18,027 bases of DNA from positions 1-18,027 of the forward strand of contig JADDPY010000276.1 of assembly GCA_016781635.1 (NCBI GenBank). The letters are read 5' to 3'. Below are positions 1 to 7,515 of this stretch, in pieces. The notes beneath the pieces are model-generated. The model did no database searches and was not told where the DNA came from. It saw nothing but the letters and a program-made list of their open reading frames with translations. The DNA is from Rubrobacter sp. (lineage in GTDB: Bacteria; Actinomycetota; Rubrobacteria; Rubrobacterales; Rubrobacteraceae). Position 1 is the stretch's first letter, and each line of letters starts with the position of its first letter. Position numbers and translations under genes: made by a program.

Positions 1-33
1 CTACCCCTCACGGCGGGTACACTCTTTCGAGTT

Positions 34-1278
34 ATGAAGGTCATCATGGTCGGAGCCGGGCTTGCCGGGCTCACATGCGCAAAGGTGTTGGCGGAGGGTG
101 GGGCCGAGGTCGTCGTGCTTGAAGCTTCGGATGGGGTAGGAGGACGGGTCCGGACGGACGAGAAGGACGGGTTCCTGCTCGACCGTGGGTTTCAGGTGTA
201 CTTTACGTCTTATCCTGTCTCCCGGCGGCATCTGGATCACGAATCGCTCGACCTGCGTACCTTCGATCCCGGTGCGCTTCTCCGCCGGGGCCGCGAGGAG
301 ACCGTGCTCTCGGACCCGTTGCGGGACCCGAAGGCCCTCGTCCCGTCGCTACTCTCGAGGGCCGCGACCTTTTCAGACAAGCTGCGCACCTTGAGGCTCG
401 GCGCGGCGAGCGTCGCGGAGGGGACGGAGAGCGTGAGCGGGGTTAACGGGGAAGGGGACGTCTCCTCGCTGGAGTATCTGCGGGAACAGGGCTTCTCCAA
501 CTTGTTTATAGACGGCTTCTTCCGGCCGTTCTACGGTGGGATCTTTCTGGACCGCTCGCTCTCGACCTCCTCCCGCGTCCTGCGCTTTACCTTCAAGATG
601 CTCGCAACCGGCAGGACGACCGTACCCGCCCGGGGCATAGGCAGGATCCCCGAGCAGCTCGCCTCGCATCTGCCCGAAGGCGCCGTGAGGTTGAACAGCC
701 CGGTCGGGGCGTTGCTCCGGAAGGGGGAGAGGGTCGTAGGCGTCGAGACGGGTGGTGAAGCGGAGGAGGCCGACCGGGTGGTCGTCGCGACCGACGCCCC
801 TGCCGCGGCGGAGCTGACCGGCGCTTCCGTGCCCGAGGGGGCGGTCGGGCAGATTTGCGCGTACTACTGGACGGACCGCCCTATCGGCGGCAAGAAGATA
901 ATGCTCAACTCGGAGAAAGACCCCTTTGTGAACAACGCAGTACAAATCAGCAACGTCTCGCCGCTGTATGCTCCGCGCGGGGAGCACCTCCTCAGCGTGG
1001 TCTCCCTCGCGGGCTTCGAGCTTTCGGACGAGGAAGTCTTTCGGCGCGGGGTGGCGGACGTAAGCCGGTGGTACCCGGGGCTGGACCTCGAGCCGCTCGC
1101 CGTCTACCGCGTCCCCTACTCGCAGTTCGACCAGCCGCCGGGCATCCACGGGAGGCTCCCGGGGAACCGGACGGACACTCCCGGGCTCGTGCTCGCGGGC
1201 GATTACACCGAGGATTCCTCCATAAACGGCTCCATGCTCTCGGGCGAGAAGGCCGCGAAGGAGGTGCTCGGCCTGTGA
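34..1278 (+). CDS. FAD-dependent oxidoreductase (amine oxidase / protoporphyrinogen oxidase-like)
   Basis: The 414-residue product opens with a Rossmann dinucleotide-binding motif (VGAGLAG, residues 6-12), followed by an acidic strand end (VVVLEA, about 26-31) and the GGRV segment (about 36-39) typical of the amine oxidase/phytoene desaturase/protoporphyrinogen oxidase superfamily. The C-terminus (LAGDYTEDSSINGSMLSGEKAA, quoted in part: LAGDY, SINGSMLSG) is the second FAD-contact region of that superfamily. It is probably a cytosolic flavoprotein; the substrate cannot be read from sequence. ATG at 34 gives a complete first beta strand. The ATG at 46 would remove half of it, although GAAGG lies just before that codon. 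No ribosome binding site precedes 34. The stop overlaps the GTG of the next gene by 4 nt, so the two are probably co-translated. Confidence 0.9.
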   Translation: MKVIMVGAGLAGLTCAKVLAEGGAEVVVLEASDGVGGRVRTDEKDGFLLDRGFQVYFTSYPVSRRHLDHESLDLRTFDPGALLRRGREETVLSDPLRDPKALVPSLLSRAATFSDKLRTLRLGAASVAEGTESVSGVNGEGDVSSLEYLREQGFSNLFIDGFFRPFYGGIFLDRSLSTSSRVLRFTFKMLATGRTTVPARGIGRIPEQLASHLPEGAVRLNSPVGALLRKGERVVGVETGGEAEEADRVVVATDAPAAAELTGASVPEGAVGQICAYYWTDRPIGGKKIMLNSEKDPFVNNAVQISNVSPLYAPRGEHLLSVVSLAGFELSDEEVFRRGVADVSRWYPGLDLEPLAVYRVPYSQFDQPPGIHGRLPGNRTDTPGLVLAGDYTEDSSINGSMLSGEKAAKEVLGL

Positions 1279-2024
1279 TCCGGGAAGACGTGCCGGCTCT
1301 CAAGGTCGAGGGGCTGAAGAAGACTTACTCCAACGGGCTGGTGGCGCTCGATGGGGTCTCGCTCGAGGTCGGGGCGGGGCAGTTTTTCGGGCTCCTCGGG
1401 CCGAACGGAGCCGGGAAGACGACGCTCATCAACAGCATAGTGAGCCTCGCGCGGCCCGATTCGGGGAACGTAAAAGTCTTCGGGAAGGATGCGTTCGCCG
1501 AGTACAAGGAGGCGCGACGCATGATCGGGGTCTCGCCGCAGGAGATCAACCTGGATAAGTTCCTCACCGTCGAGGAGTCCCTCATCTACCACGCGGGCTA
1601 CTATGGGGTCGAGAAGAAGAAGGCCAAAGAGAGGACGGAGGAGCTTCTGGAGCGGTTCGCTCTCCTGGATAAGCGCAAGGCGCGCACGAGCACGCTCTCG
1701 GGTGGGATGAAGCGGAGGGTAATGTTCGCTCGCGCCCTCGTCCACGACCCGAAGATATTGTTTCTGGATGAGCCGACGGCCGGGGTTGACGTGGAGCTTC
1801 GATATCGGCTCTGGGAGTACGTCCGGGAGCTCAACCGTGGTGGCATGACGATGCTTCTGACCACACACTACCTCGAAGAGGCGGAGGAGCTTTGCGAGGA
1901 GATCGCGCTTATAAACGGCGGCAAGATCGCGGCGCAGGGCACCAAGGCCGATCTCAAGGAGGAGTACGGGGCCAGAAACGTCGAGGAGGTATATCTGAGG
2001 GTGGTCGGCCATGACGTTGCTTGA
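1275..2024 (+). CDS. ABC-2 type exporter, ATP-binding protein
   Basis: The 249-residue product is an ABC transporter ATPase. It has Walker A GPNGAGKT (42-49), signature LSGGMKRR (141-148) and Walker B ILFLDEPT (161-168), followed by the switch His in LLTTHYLEEAEEL. The sequence type resembles NodI/DrrA/CcmA-like exporter ATPases. It should power the membrane protein encoded directly downstream (2011-2790). The frame is open far upstream inside the oxidoreductase gene, but GTG at 1275 is the best start: it is preceded by AAGGAGGTG (1258-1266) with 8 nt spacing and overlaps the previous stop as GTGA. A second in-frame GTG at 1290 has no comparable binding site. The exported substrate is unknown. 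Confidence 0.92.
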   Translation: MIREDVPALKVEGLKKTYSNGLVALDGVSLEVGAGQFFGLLGPNGAGKTTLINSIVSLARPDSGNVKVFGKDAFAEYKEARRMIGVSPQEINLDKFLTVEESLIYHAGYYGVEKKKAKERTEELLERFALLDKRKARTSTLSGGMKRRVMFARALVHDPKILFLDEPTAGVDVELRYRLWEYVRELNRGGMTMLLTTHYLEEAEELCEEIALINGGKIAAQGTKADLKEEYGARNVEEVYLRVVGHDVA

Positions 2025-2790
2025 GAGCGCCTTCAACCGCTCGTTCCGGACGCTCTTGGGGCGCGAGATCCTGCGCTTCGTCCGCGTGTGGACGCAGACC
2101 CTCATACCGCCGCTCCTCACCTCGCTCCTCTACGTGGTCGTCTTCGGGGTGGCCCTCGGCGGGCGCATCCGGGAGGTCGACGGGGTTCCGTACCTCCAGT
2201 ACATTCTCCCCGGCGTCGCCCTTATGAGCCTCATTACCGGGGCGTACATGAACACCTCGACCTCCGTCTTCGACGCCAAACGCGAGCGCTACATAGACGA
2301 CATCCTCATAAGCCCGATGAGCGACGCGCAGATAGCGCTGGCTTATACGCTCGGGGGGACGCTGCGCGGCCTGATCGTGGGCGTCGGTGTCTTCGTGGTC
2401 GGGACGCCGTTCGCTGGTGCTGGCGTCTCGCACCCCGTCTTGCTGCTCCTGACCGCGACGACGGTCGCGTTCACCTTCTCCGCCCTCGGCGTGGTCGTGG
2501 GCGTCGTCTCGGCCCGCATAGACCACGTCACTTTCATGACCAACGTCGTGATACAGCCCCTGGCCTTCCTCGGCGGGGTCTTCTATTCGGCTGACATGCT
2601 CCCGCCGGCCCTGAAGTTAGCGACGCTCTTCAACCCGATCTTTTATATGGTCGACGCCGCCCGTTACGCAACCTTGAGAGCTTCCGATACGAACCCCTAC
2701 CCGACGCTCGCGATCGTGGTCGCCCTCGCCGCCCTCGCTTTCGCGGGTGCATGGTGGGCGATGAACAGGGGGCCGAATCTCCGTTACTAA
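2011..2790 (+). CDS. ABC-2 type transporter permease
   Basis: The 259-residue product is a polytopic membrane protein of the ABC-2 permease type (NodJ/DrrB-like). Hydrophobic segments include about 32-52, 65-83, 111-135, 140-165, 175-195 and 232-250. The stretch between the second and third segments, with KRERYIDDILISPMSD, is the cytoplasmic coupling region usual in this family. The start ATG lies inside the end of the ATPase gene (14 nt overlap), so translation is coupled. Together with the upstream ATPase it forms a two-component exporter; the substrate is not predictable. Its last codons overlap a possible true start of the downstream glycosyltransferase at 2751. Confidence 0.9.
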   Translation: MTLLESAFNRSFRTLLGREILRFVRVWTQTLIPPLLTSLLYVVVFGVALGGRIREVDGVPYLQYILPGVALMSLITGAYMNTSTSVFDAKRERYIDDILISPMSDAQIALAYTLGGTLRGLIVGVGVFVVGTPFAGAGVSHPVLLLLTATTVAFTFSALGVVVGVVSARIDHVTFMTNVVIQPLAFLGGVFYSADMLPPALKLATLFNPIFYMVDAARYATLRASDTNPYPTLAIVVALAALAFAGAWWAMNRGPNLRY

Positions 2791-2929
2791 TACAAAGGGC
2801 GCCAGGGGGAAGGCAGGGGGCGCGTGGCCCTTCGTCCTCGCGACCTTTGGGGCCTCGCGGCTGCTCTTCTTCGTCGTCGGTACGTTCGCCGCGATCTTTC
2901 TTCCCTGGGCGGAGCCGGCGGGCGAGCCC

Positions 2930-3970
2930 GTGGAACCTTCCGGCTTCCTCAACTACTGGGCGCACTGGGACGGGGCCTGGTACTCGGAGCTCGCCACGGA
3001 GGGTTACGGGCCGCGTGCCCCTCAGAGCACGGCGTTCTTCCCTCTCTACCCGATCCTGGTGCGGGCCGGGATGATCTTCGGGATAGGGCCGGCCTTTTCG
3101 GGCGTCCTCGTCTCCCTGGTCTGCACGCTCTTCGCGACCTACTTCCTCTACCGGATCGCCGAGAAGTTCGGCGGGACCGGGACCGCGAGGGCGACCACGC
3201 TCGCCTTCTCGTTCTTCCCGACCGCCTTCTTCCTGGGCGCCCCGTACACCGAGGCGCCCTTCCTGGCGTTCACCACCGGCTCCTTCTGGGCCGCTTACGT
3301 ACGGCGCGACCTCCTGCTCGCCGGCCTGTTCGGGGCGCTGGCTTCGGCAACGCGCAACCTCGGGGTACTCCTGCTCATCCCTTTGGGCTACGAGTTTCTG
3401 AGGCACCGGCGGGAGTTCGGGTGGCGGGGCCTTCTGTCCCTAGGGCTCGTGCCGGTCGGGTTCCTCGGGTACGTGGCCTTTTTGTGGGCGAGGTTCGGCG
3501 ACCCGCTGATCTTCGGCCGTGCCCAAGGCTTCTGGGGGCGCAAGCTCACGAACCCGGCGACCACCCTGGAGAGGGCCTGGGACGCCGCGGGGGAGGGGGC
3601 ACGCTTCGTCCTGAACCCTGAGGCGCTGTTTACCGCCCCGGGTGCAGCCCCCGCGCTCTATGCCTCCAACACCTTTAGCCTCGCCTTCTTTGCCCTCTTC
3701 CTCGTCCTGATGGGAATAGGGTTCGTGGTGCTGCCGCCAGGGCTCTCGACGTACACGTTCGTCGTTACGCTACTTCCCGTCCTCACCCCAGCGCCTAATT
3801 TCCCGCTCATGAGCATGCCTCGGTTCATGCTCGGCGCGTTCCCGCTTTTCCTCGTTGTGGGATACCTGTTCTCACGGAGCCGGAAGGCGCTCTATGCCTG
3901 GCTTGTCGTCAGCGTGCTGCTGGGTATCGCCCTGACCGCGCTATTCGTGACCTGGCGCTGGGTGGCCTGA
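2930..3970 (+). CDS. PIG-V-like membrane mannosyl/glycosyltransferase, 5' end uncertain (probable frameshift)
   Basis: This is a 346-residue, multi-spanning membrane protein. It contains NYWAHWDGAWY near its N-terminus, then EGYG and the ATRNLG segment. These are hallmarks of the bacterial PIG-V-like GT-C glycosyltransferases that use lipid-linked sugars, with the Asp of HWDG in the expected catalytic loop. GTG 2930 is the first conventional start in this frame after the stop at 2762-2764. However, the same frame upstream (2822-2929) encodes an obvious first membrane helix (AWPFVLATFGASRLLFF onward), which members of the family need. No in-frame ATG, GTG or TTG lies between 2765 and 2929. A frame starting at ATG 2751 would join this one if one extra G were present in the G-runs at 2805-2809 or 2816-2820. 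The gene is therefore probably frameshifted, or uses slippage or an unusual start. It ends before a convergent terminator. Confidence 0.8.
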   Translation: MEPSGFLNYWAHWDGAWYSELATEGYGPRAPQSTAFFPLYPILVRAGMIFGIGPAFSGVLVSLVCTLFATYFLYRIAEKFGGTGTARATTLAFSFFPTAFFLGAPYTEAPFLAFTTGSFWAAYVRRDLLLAGLFGALASATRNLGVLLLIPLGYEFLRHRREFGWRGLLSLGLVPVGFLGYVAFLWARFGDPLIFGRAQGFWGRKLTNPATTLERAWDAAGEGARFVLNPEALFTAPGAAPALYASNTFSLAFFALFLVLMGIGFVVLPPGLSTYTFVVTLLPVLTPAPNFPLMSMPRFMLGAFPLFLVVGYLFSRSRKALYAWLVVSVLLGIALTALFVTWRWVA

Positions 3971-4029
3971 GAAGTACGTACCTGTCCCGGTGCTCCCCGC
4001 ATCCTCCTGCTTCTCCGGAGCCTGAGTGA

Positions 4030-4073
4030 GACGAAGGGCGGACGTTCGAGACTCCGAACGCCCGCCCCTCGTT
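4030..4073. terminator. Bidirectional hairpin terminator between convergent genes
   Basis: The arms pair as ACGA-x-GGGCGG-x-CGTTCG with CGAACG-x-CCGCCC-x-TCGT around a 6-nt loop (4049-4054), with two single mismatches. It sits between the end of the glycosyltransferase (3970) and the stop of the minus-strand SDR (4093). On the plus strand it is followed by a short T-run (GTTT). It can serve transcripts arriving from both sides. Confidence 0.8.
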
Positions 4074-4092
4074 TACGTGGTTCGGCTCTTTG

Positions 4093-4830
4093 CTACAAGG
4101 TCTGGGCGGTGGGACGAACGATGATCTCGTTGACGTCCACGTCCTTCGGCTGCTCGATAGCGAAGACGATCGCCCGGGCTACGGCGTCGGCACCGATGGC
4201 GTCGTCGTAAAGCGCCCCCGCGCTCTCGGCGGACTCGGAGTGCGTGATCCGGGAGGGCAGCTCGGACTCGACGGCGCCCGGGGAGATGATCGTCGAACGG
4301 ATGTTCTCGCCGACCTCCATGCGCAGGCCCTCGGAGATCGCCCGGACGGCGTGCTTGGTGCCCGAGTAGACCGCGGAGGTCTCGAAGACCGCGTGGCCCG
4401 CGACCGAGGAGAGGTTGATGACGTGGCCGTCCTGCTGCTTCTCCATCTCGGGGAGGGCCGCCGCGATGCCGTAGAGAACCCCCTTTATGTTCACGTCCAC
4501 CATCTGGTCCCACTCGTCGACCTTGAGGGCCGAGAGAGGCGAGAGCGGCATGAGCCCCGCGTTGTTGACTATGACGTCCAGGCGACCGAACTCCTCCACC
4601 GCCGCCTTCACTAGCCCCTCTACCTGCTCACGCTTCGATACGTCTACTACCCTGTAGTCCGCCGTGCCGCCGCCGGAGCGAATGTCCTCGACGATGCTCT
4701 TCAGATTCTCCTCGCGACGCGCCCCGAGAAACACTTTCGCGCCCTTCTCCGCCAGGAGTCGGGCGGTCGCTTCGCCTAGCCCGCTGCTGCCGCCCGTGAC
4801 AACTACTACCTTGCCCTCTACTTCGGACAT
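4093..4830 (-). CDS. SDR family NAD(P)-dependent oxidoreductase
   Basis: The 245-residue product is a classical short-chain dehydrogenase. It has cofactor motif TGGSSGLG (12-19), NNAG (89-92), catalytic Ser in INLSS (141/142) and YSGTK with Tyr155 and Lys159. The C-terminal half ([18 protein letters not shown]) resembles YdfG/clavulanate-dehydrogenase-like SDRs. The frame extends 31 codons further upstream, but ATG at 4830 is chosen because AAGGAG lies 7 nt before it and the protein then begins just before the first beta strand. The substrate is unknown. The gene stands alone, with a terminator after it and a gene-free region before it. Confidence 0.93.
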   Translation of the reverse strand: MSEVEGKVVVVTGGSSGLGEATARLLAEKGAKVFLGARREENLKSIVEDIRSGGGTADYRVVDVSKREQVEGLVKAAVEEFGRLDVIVNNAGLMPLSPLSALKVDEWDQMVDVNIKGVLYGIAAALPEMEKQQDGHVINLSSVAGHAVFETSAVYSGTKHAVRAISEGLRMEVGENIRSTIISPGAVESELPSRITHSESAESAGALYDDAIGADAVARAIVFAIEQPKDVDVNEIIVRPTAQTL

Positions 4831-5152
4831 TACATAACTCCTTCTGATCGTTTTTACTTTACCGTCGAGCGGATGTCGCGCACGCCAGAGAACCTCGACG
4901 ACTCGATCTCTCCTCGGAAGCAAACAAGCTCCGGGGTGGATACCCCGAAGCCTAGAAAACCGTCTCCGTAACGAGCCACGACTTCTACTCGACTCTTTGA
5001 TCCTACACCCGATGCTCTGGATCGAAACCCGTCGAGCTTATGCCCTCGTGAAGCAGTTAACTGTGCCGGAGATCGAATACTTTCCTGCTCGTATCCTTCC
5101 GCAAGCGCGATGCCGTTTACGCCCTCTCGCCCTGCCGATCTCCCAGAACGCG
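4831..5152. other. Gene-free stretch upstream of the SDR
   Basis: I find no convincing coding frame, tRNA or repeat here. The base composition is less GC-rich than the genes around it. It must hold the SDR promoter (minus strand), but no clear -35/-10 pair stands out. A small perfect hairpin, CGGGGT-GGAT-ACCCCG, lies at 4932-4947, about 100 nt upstream of the SDR start; its role is unknown. Confidence 0.5.
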
Positions 5153-5176
5153 CCGTAGAAGGTTGCCTTTCTACGG
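5153..5176 (-). terminator. Hairpin terminator after the DUF4267-like gene
   Basis: CCGTAGAA pairs with TTCTACGG, with two further GG/CC pairs across a one-base bulge and a 3-nt loop. On the minus strand it begins 8 nt after the stop of the small membrane-protein gene. No U-tract follows, so this is a terminator-like hairpin by position and stability only. Confidence 0.6.
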
Positions 5177-5184
5177 ACTGGCCT

Positions 5185-5541
5185 CTATGCGTCTCGATCC
5201 AGCCGCCTGGCGAGCAGAAGGCTCACGACGCTCAGGCTCGTCGCTATGGCGATCCCAACCGGCGCCCTGTCCCTGGGGAAGGTGCCGGAGGCCGCGCCGC
5301 CGAGGATGATCGCCGCGTCCACGGCGTCGTTGATGCCGCGCGCCAGGAGCCAGGTTCTCGTATCCTCGCCGCGGAGCAGCCCGGCGCCGACGACGAGGTC
5401 GCGCACGCCCATGATGCGCCCGAGGGTCGGACGGTCGCCCATCCCGAACCCCCTGGTACCGCTCCTGGGGGCAACCACGAGCTGTAGCCCGACCGCCACG
5501 CTCAACCACCCTATGCCCCGCGCCAGCTTGTGCTTATCCAT
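5185..5541 (-). CDS. Small membrane protein, DUF4267-like
   Basis: The 118-residue product has a hydrophobic segment near the N-terminus (IGWLSVAVGLQLVVAP, about 10-25), a GRIMGVRDLVVGAGLL segment (about 41-56), a third apolar stretch around 73-85 and a last one (VGIAIATSLSVVSLLLA, about 95-111) ending in basic residues. The repeated G-x-RD-x-x-x-G pattern resembles DUF4267 proteins; that match is from memory. The function is unknown. ATG 5541 is chosen over upstream in-frame starts because AAGGAGGG lies 6 nt before it. It begins 34 nt after the Ca2+/H+ antiporter stop on the same strand, so the two are probably one operon. Confidence 0.75.
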   Translation of the reverse strand: MDKHKLARGIGWLSVAVGLQLVVAPRSGTRGFGMGDRPTLGRIMGVRDLVVGAGLLRGEDTRTWLLARGINDAVDAAIILGGAASGTFPRDRAPVGIAIATSLSVVSLLLARRLDRDA

Positions 5542-5575
5542 ACTGTTCCCTCCTTGCGGTGTTCGGTCGCTTGGC

Positions 5576-6622
5576 TTATGGCGAGAAGAAGAAGGCGAGG
5601 GCGGCGATGATGTAGACGCCGACGAGCATCGCACCTTCGAGCCAGTTGGACTTGCCGTCCATGGCGACAAAGGCCGTCGTTATGACCGCGGCGCCAAGAG
5701 CGCCGAGCTCCAGGAGGGTGAAGGTGAGGTCGAGCGGGTGGCCGAGTATGGGGCCGAGGAAGACGAGGATGGGAGTGACGAGGAGGGCCACCTGGATGGA
5801 GGAGCCCAGGGAGATTGCCATCGAGAAGTCCATGTTGTTCTTGTACGCGATCTGGACGCCCACGATGTGCTCGGCGATGTTGCCGACGATCGGGACGAGG
5901 ATGACGCCGACGAAGAGAGCGGAGATCCCGAACTCCTCGGTCAGGGGCTCTATGGCGCCCACGAACGCCTCGGAGACGAAGGCGACGGCCGCGGTTGCCA
6001 CGAGCAGCAGCACGAACGACGCCGTCCTGCCGAACGGGGCGTGACCCTCGCCGGTTGGGGCCGCGCCCTCCGGGCTCCTGAAGTAGTAGACGAGGTACAG
6101 GATGTACAGGACGAACATCACCACTGCGACCTCGATGCTCAGGGTCGTGGGGGAGCCGCCGCCTCCTCTCTGGGCCCCGGTCGCCACGAAGATCGTCGGG
6201 AGCGCTAGGGCTGCGGTGACGATGGTGAGCATCGAGGCGTTGATGCCGGCGATGGTCGACGAGAAGCTCTGGGTGCCGTTTTTGAGGCCCCCGATCAGGA
6301 GGCTCGCCCCGAGAACCAGGAGGACGTTGCCGATGATGGAGCCGATGATCGAGGCCTTCACCACCTCCGTCAGGCCCGCCGAGAGGGCGAAGATCGTGAT
6401 GATGAGCTCGGCCGCGTTGCCGAAGGTCGCGTTCAGGATGCCTCCGGCGCGCGGCCCCAGGTGATGCCCGAGGCTCTCCGTCGCCTGCCCGAGCACCCAC
6501 GCGAGGCCGATGAGGGCGAGCGAGGTAAGCGCGAAGACGACCAGGATCGGGGCGTGCAGCAATTCCACCGCTACCACCCCTAGCGTCAGGATGATGGTGG
6601 CGCCATAGGCAATTCTTCGCAT
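5576..6622 (-). CDS. Calcium/proton antiporter (CaCA superfamily, CAX/ChaA type)
   Basis: The 348-residue product has about eleven hydrophobic segments. It carries the two signature repeats of cation/proton exchangers: GNAAELIITIFAL (68-80) and GNIAEHIVGVQIAY (247-260), the latter followed by NMDFSMAISLGSSIQVAL. The conserved acidic residues Glu72 and Glu251 in these repeats are the expected ion-binding sites. It should exchange cytoplasmic Ca2+ (or another divalent cation) for protons across the cytoplasmic membrane. Length is normal for bacterial CAX proteins. The start is ATG 6622, with GGGGAG about 11 nt upstream. The gene is divergent from the PHP gene and leads the small DUF4267-like gene. 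Confidence 0.94.
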   Translation of the reverse strand: MRRIAYGATIILTLGVVAVELLHAPILVVFALTSLALIGLAWVLGQATESLGHHLGPRAGGILNATFGNAAELIITIFALSAGLTEVVKASIIGSIIGNVLLVLGASLLIGGLKNGTQSFSSTIAGINASMLTIVTAALALPTIFVATGAQRGGGGSPTTLSIEVAVVMFVLYILYLVYYFRSPEGAAPTGEGHAPFGRTASFVLLLVATAAVAFVSEAFVGAIEPLTEEFGISALFVGVILVPIVGNIAEHIVGVQIAYKNNMDFSMAISLGSSIQVALLVTPILVFLGPILGHPLDLTFTLLELGALGAAVITTAFVAMDGKSNWLEGAMLVGVYIIAALAFFFSP

Positions 6623-6705
6623 CTCTAGAACGTCTCCCCTGTGTATGTAAAGCCTGACACTGCGCGGCCTCTATACCACTTATAGTCCGGCGAGTATCCT
6701 ATAAG
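6623..6705. promoter_or_regulatory. Divergent promoter region (antiporter / PHP operon)
   Basis: These 83 nt must carry the promoters of both divergent transcription units. TATA-rich words occur at 6672-6685 and 6695-6705. TATAAG at 6700-6705 could be a -10 for the plus strand. If so, transcription would begin after ATG 6706, and translation would have to start at TTG 6757. No good -35 box pairs with it. Confidence 0.35.
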
Positions 6706-7515
6706 ATGCGGCAAGGAAGATCCGAGAGACATCTTGATACCTGGAGAAGAGACGCTTTGATCGACTATCACCTGCACGTCATAGCCCACGACGACCGCCC
6801 GATGACGGTCGAGAACATCCTCGCTTACTGCGAGGTTGCCAAGAGCCGCGGGATCCGCCAGCTCGGCATCACCGAGCACGACCGCTACCTCGACAAGATA
6901 GATCTGGGCGCGTTTCAGGAGGCGCGAGAGCTCTCCCAGGACGTCGAGTTGCGTATCGGGATAGAGATAGACTTCGTCCCCGGCGCCGAGGAGCGCATGG
7001 ACCACGACTCTTCGGCCCTCCCCTACGACTACGTCATAGGGAGCGTCCACCGGGTGCAGAACGAGGAGATCGACAACGCGAACATTCGGGACATCTACGA
7101 GAAGATGGATGCCTACGACCTCTACGACGCCTACTACGCCAACGTCCGCGAGGCCGCGCTCTCGGGGCGCTTCGAGATCATAGGCCACCCGGACCTCATC
7201 AAGATCTTTAAAACCTTCCCCGAGAGGGACATCACCCCGATGCTGGAGGAGACGGCCGACGCCATCGCCGAAGGGGGCGTCGTCGTGGACGTGAACGCCG
7301 CGGGCCTCAGAAAGCCGATCGGCGAGGTCTATCCTTCGCAGAAGATTTTGGAGATGTTCTTCAGGCGCGGGGTCCCCATCATCCTCTCCTCGGATGCCCA
7401 CGCCGCGGATCAGGTGGCGATGGGCTACGACAAGAGCGTCCCCCTCGTCCGCGAGGTCGGCTACCGCGAGGTCGCCACCTTCAAGGACCGGGAACGCGGC
7501 TCCCTGGCGCTGTAA
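6706..7515 (+). CDS. PHP-domain phosphatase, histidinol-phosphatase (HisK/HisJ) like
   Basis: The 269-residue product is a PHP-family metal-dependent phosphoesterase. Numbered from ATG 6706, it has motif I DYHLH (20-24), TEHD (56-59), EIDFVPG, GSVHRV, GHPDLIK and SSDAHAADQ, which together supply the expected His/Asp/Glu metal ligands. The order and the GSVH and GHPDL motifs match the histidinol-phosphatase branch, which removes phosphate from histidinol phosphate in histidine synthesis. No other his genes are nearby, so the substrate remains open. Family members usually start just before the DYHLH motif, so TTG 6757 (leading to MIDYHLH, with GGAGAAGAG upstream) may be the real start. The stop overlaps the next ATG by one base. 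Confidence 0.85.
   Translation: MRQGRSERHLDTWRRDALIDYHLHVIAHDDRPMTVENILAYCEVAKSRGIRQLGITEHDRYLDKIDLGAFQEARELSQDVELRIGIEIDFVPGAEERMDHDSSALPYDYVIGSVHRVQNEEIDNANIRDIYEKMDAYDLYDAYYANVREAALSGRFEIIGHPDLIKIFKTFPERDITPMLEETADAIAEGGVVVDVNAAGLRKPIGEVYPSQKILEMFFRRGVPIILSSDAHAADQVAMGYDKSVPLVREVGYREVATFKDRERGSLAL

Noticed and set aside
373..1149. Long open frame on the minus strand inside the FAD oxidoreductase gene
   Set aside because: It is a GC-rich shadow frame with no recognisable motifs, low-complexity Arg/Pro/Gly content and complete overlap with a gene of clear family identity.
855..1274. Upstream extension of the first ABC ATPase frame
   Set aside because: The extension lies in the FAD oxidoreductase gene and reads as Arg/Gly/Pro-rich nonsense. 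GTG 1275 has an ideal ribosome site and gives the normal family start.
3972..3982. Palindrome GTACGTAC after the glycosyltransferase stop
   Set aside because: It is only 8 bp and has no supporting context; the larger hairpin at 4030-4073 explains termination.
4831..4923. 31-codon N-terminal extension of the minus-strand SDR
   Set aside because: The extension is not SDR-like, and ATG 4830 has a strong AAGGAG site at proper spacing.
4831..5152. Search for a tRNA, small gene or repeat in the gap upstream of the SDR
   Set aside because: No cloverleaf, no T-loop consensus, no coding frame with a ribosome site, and no repeat beyond one small hairpin.
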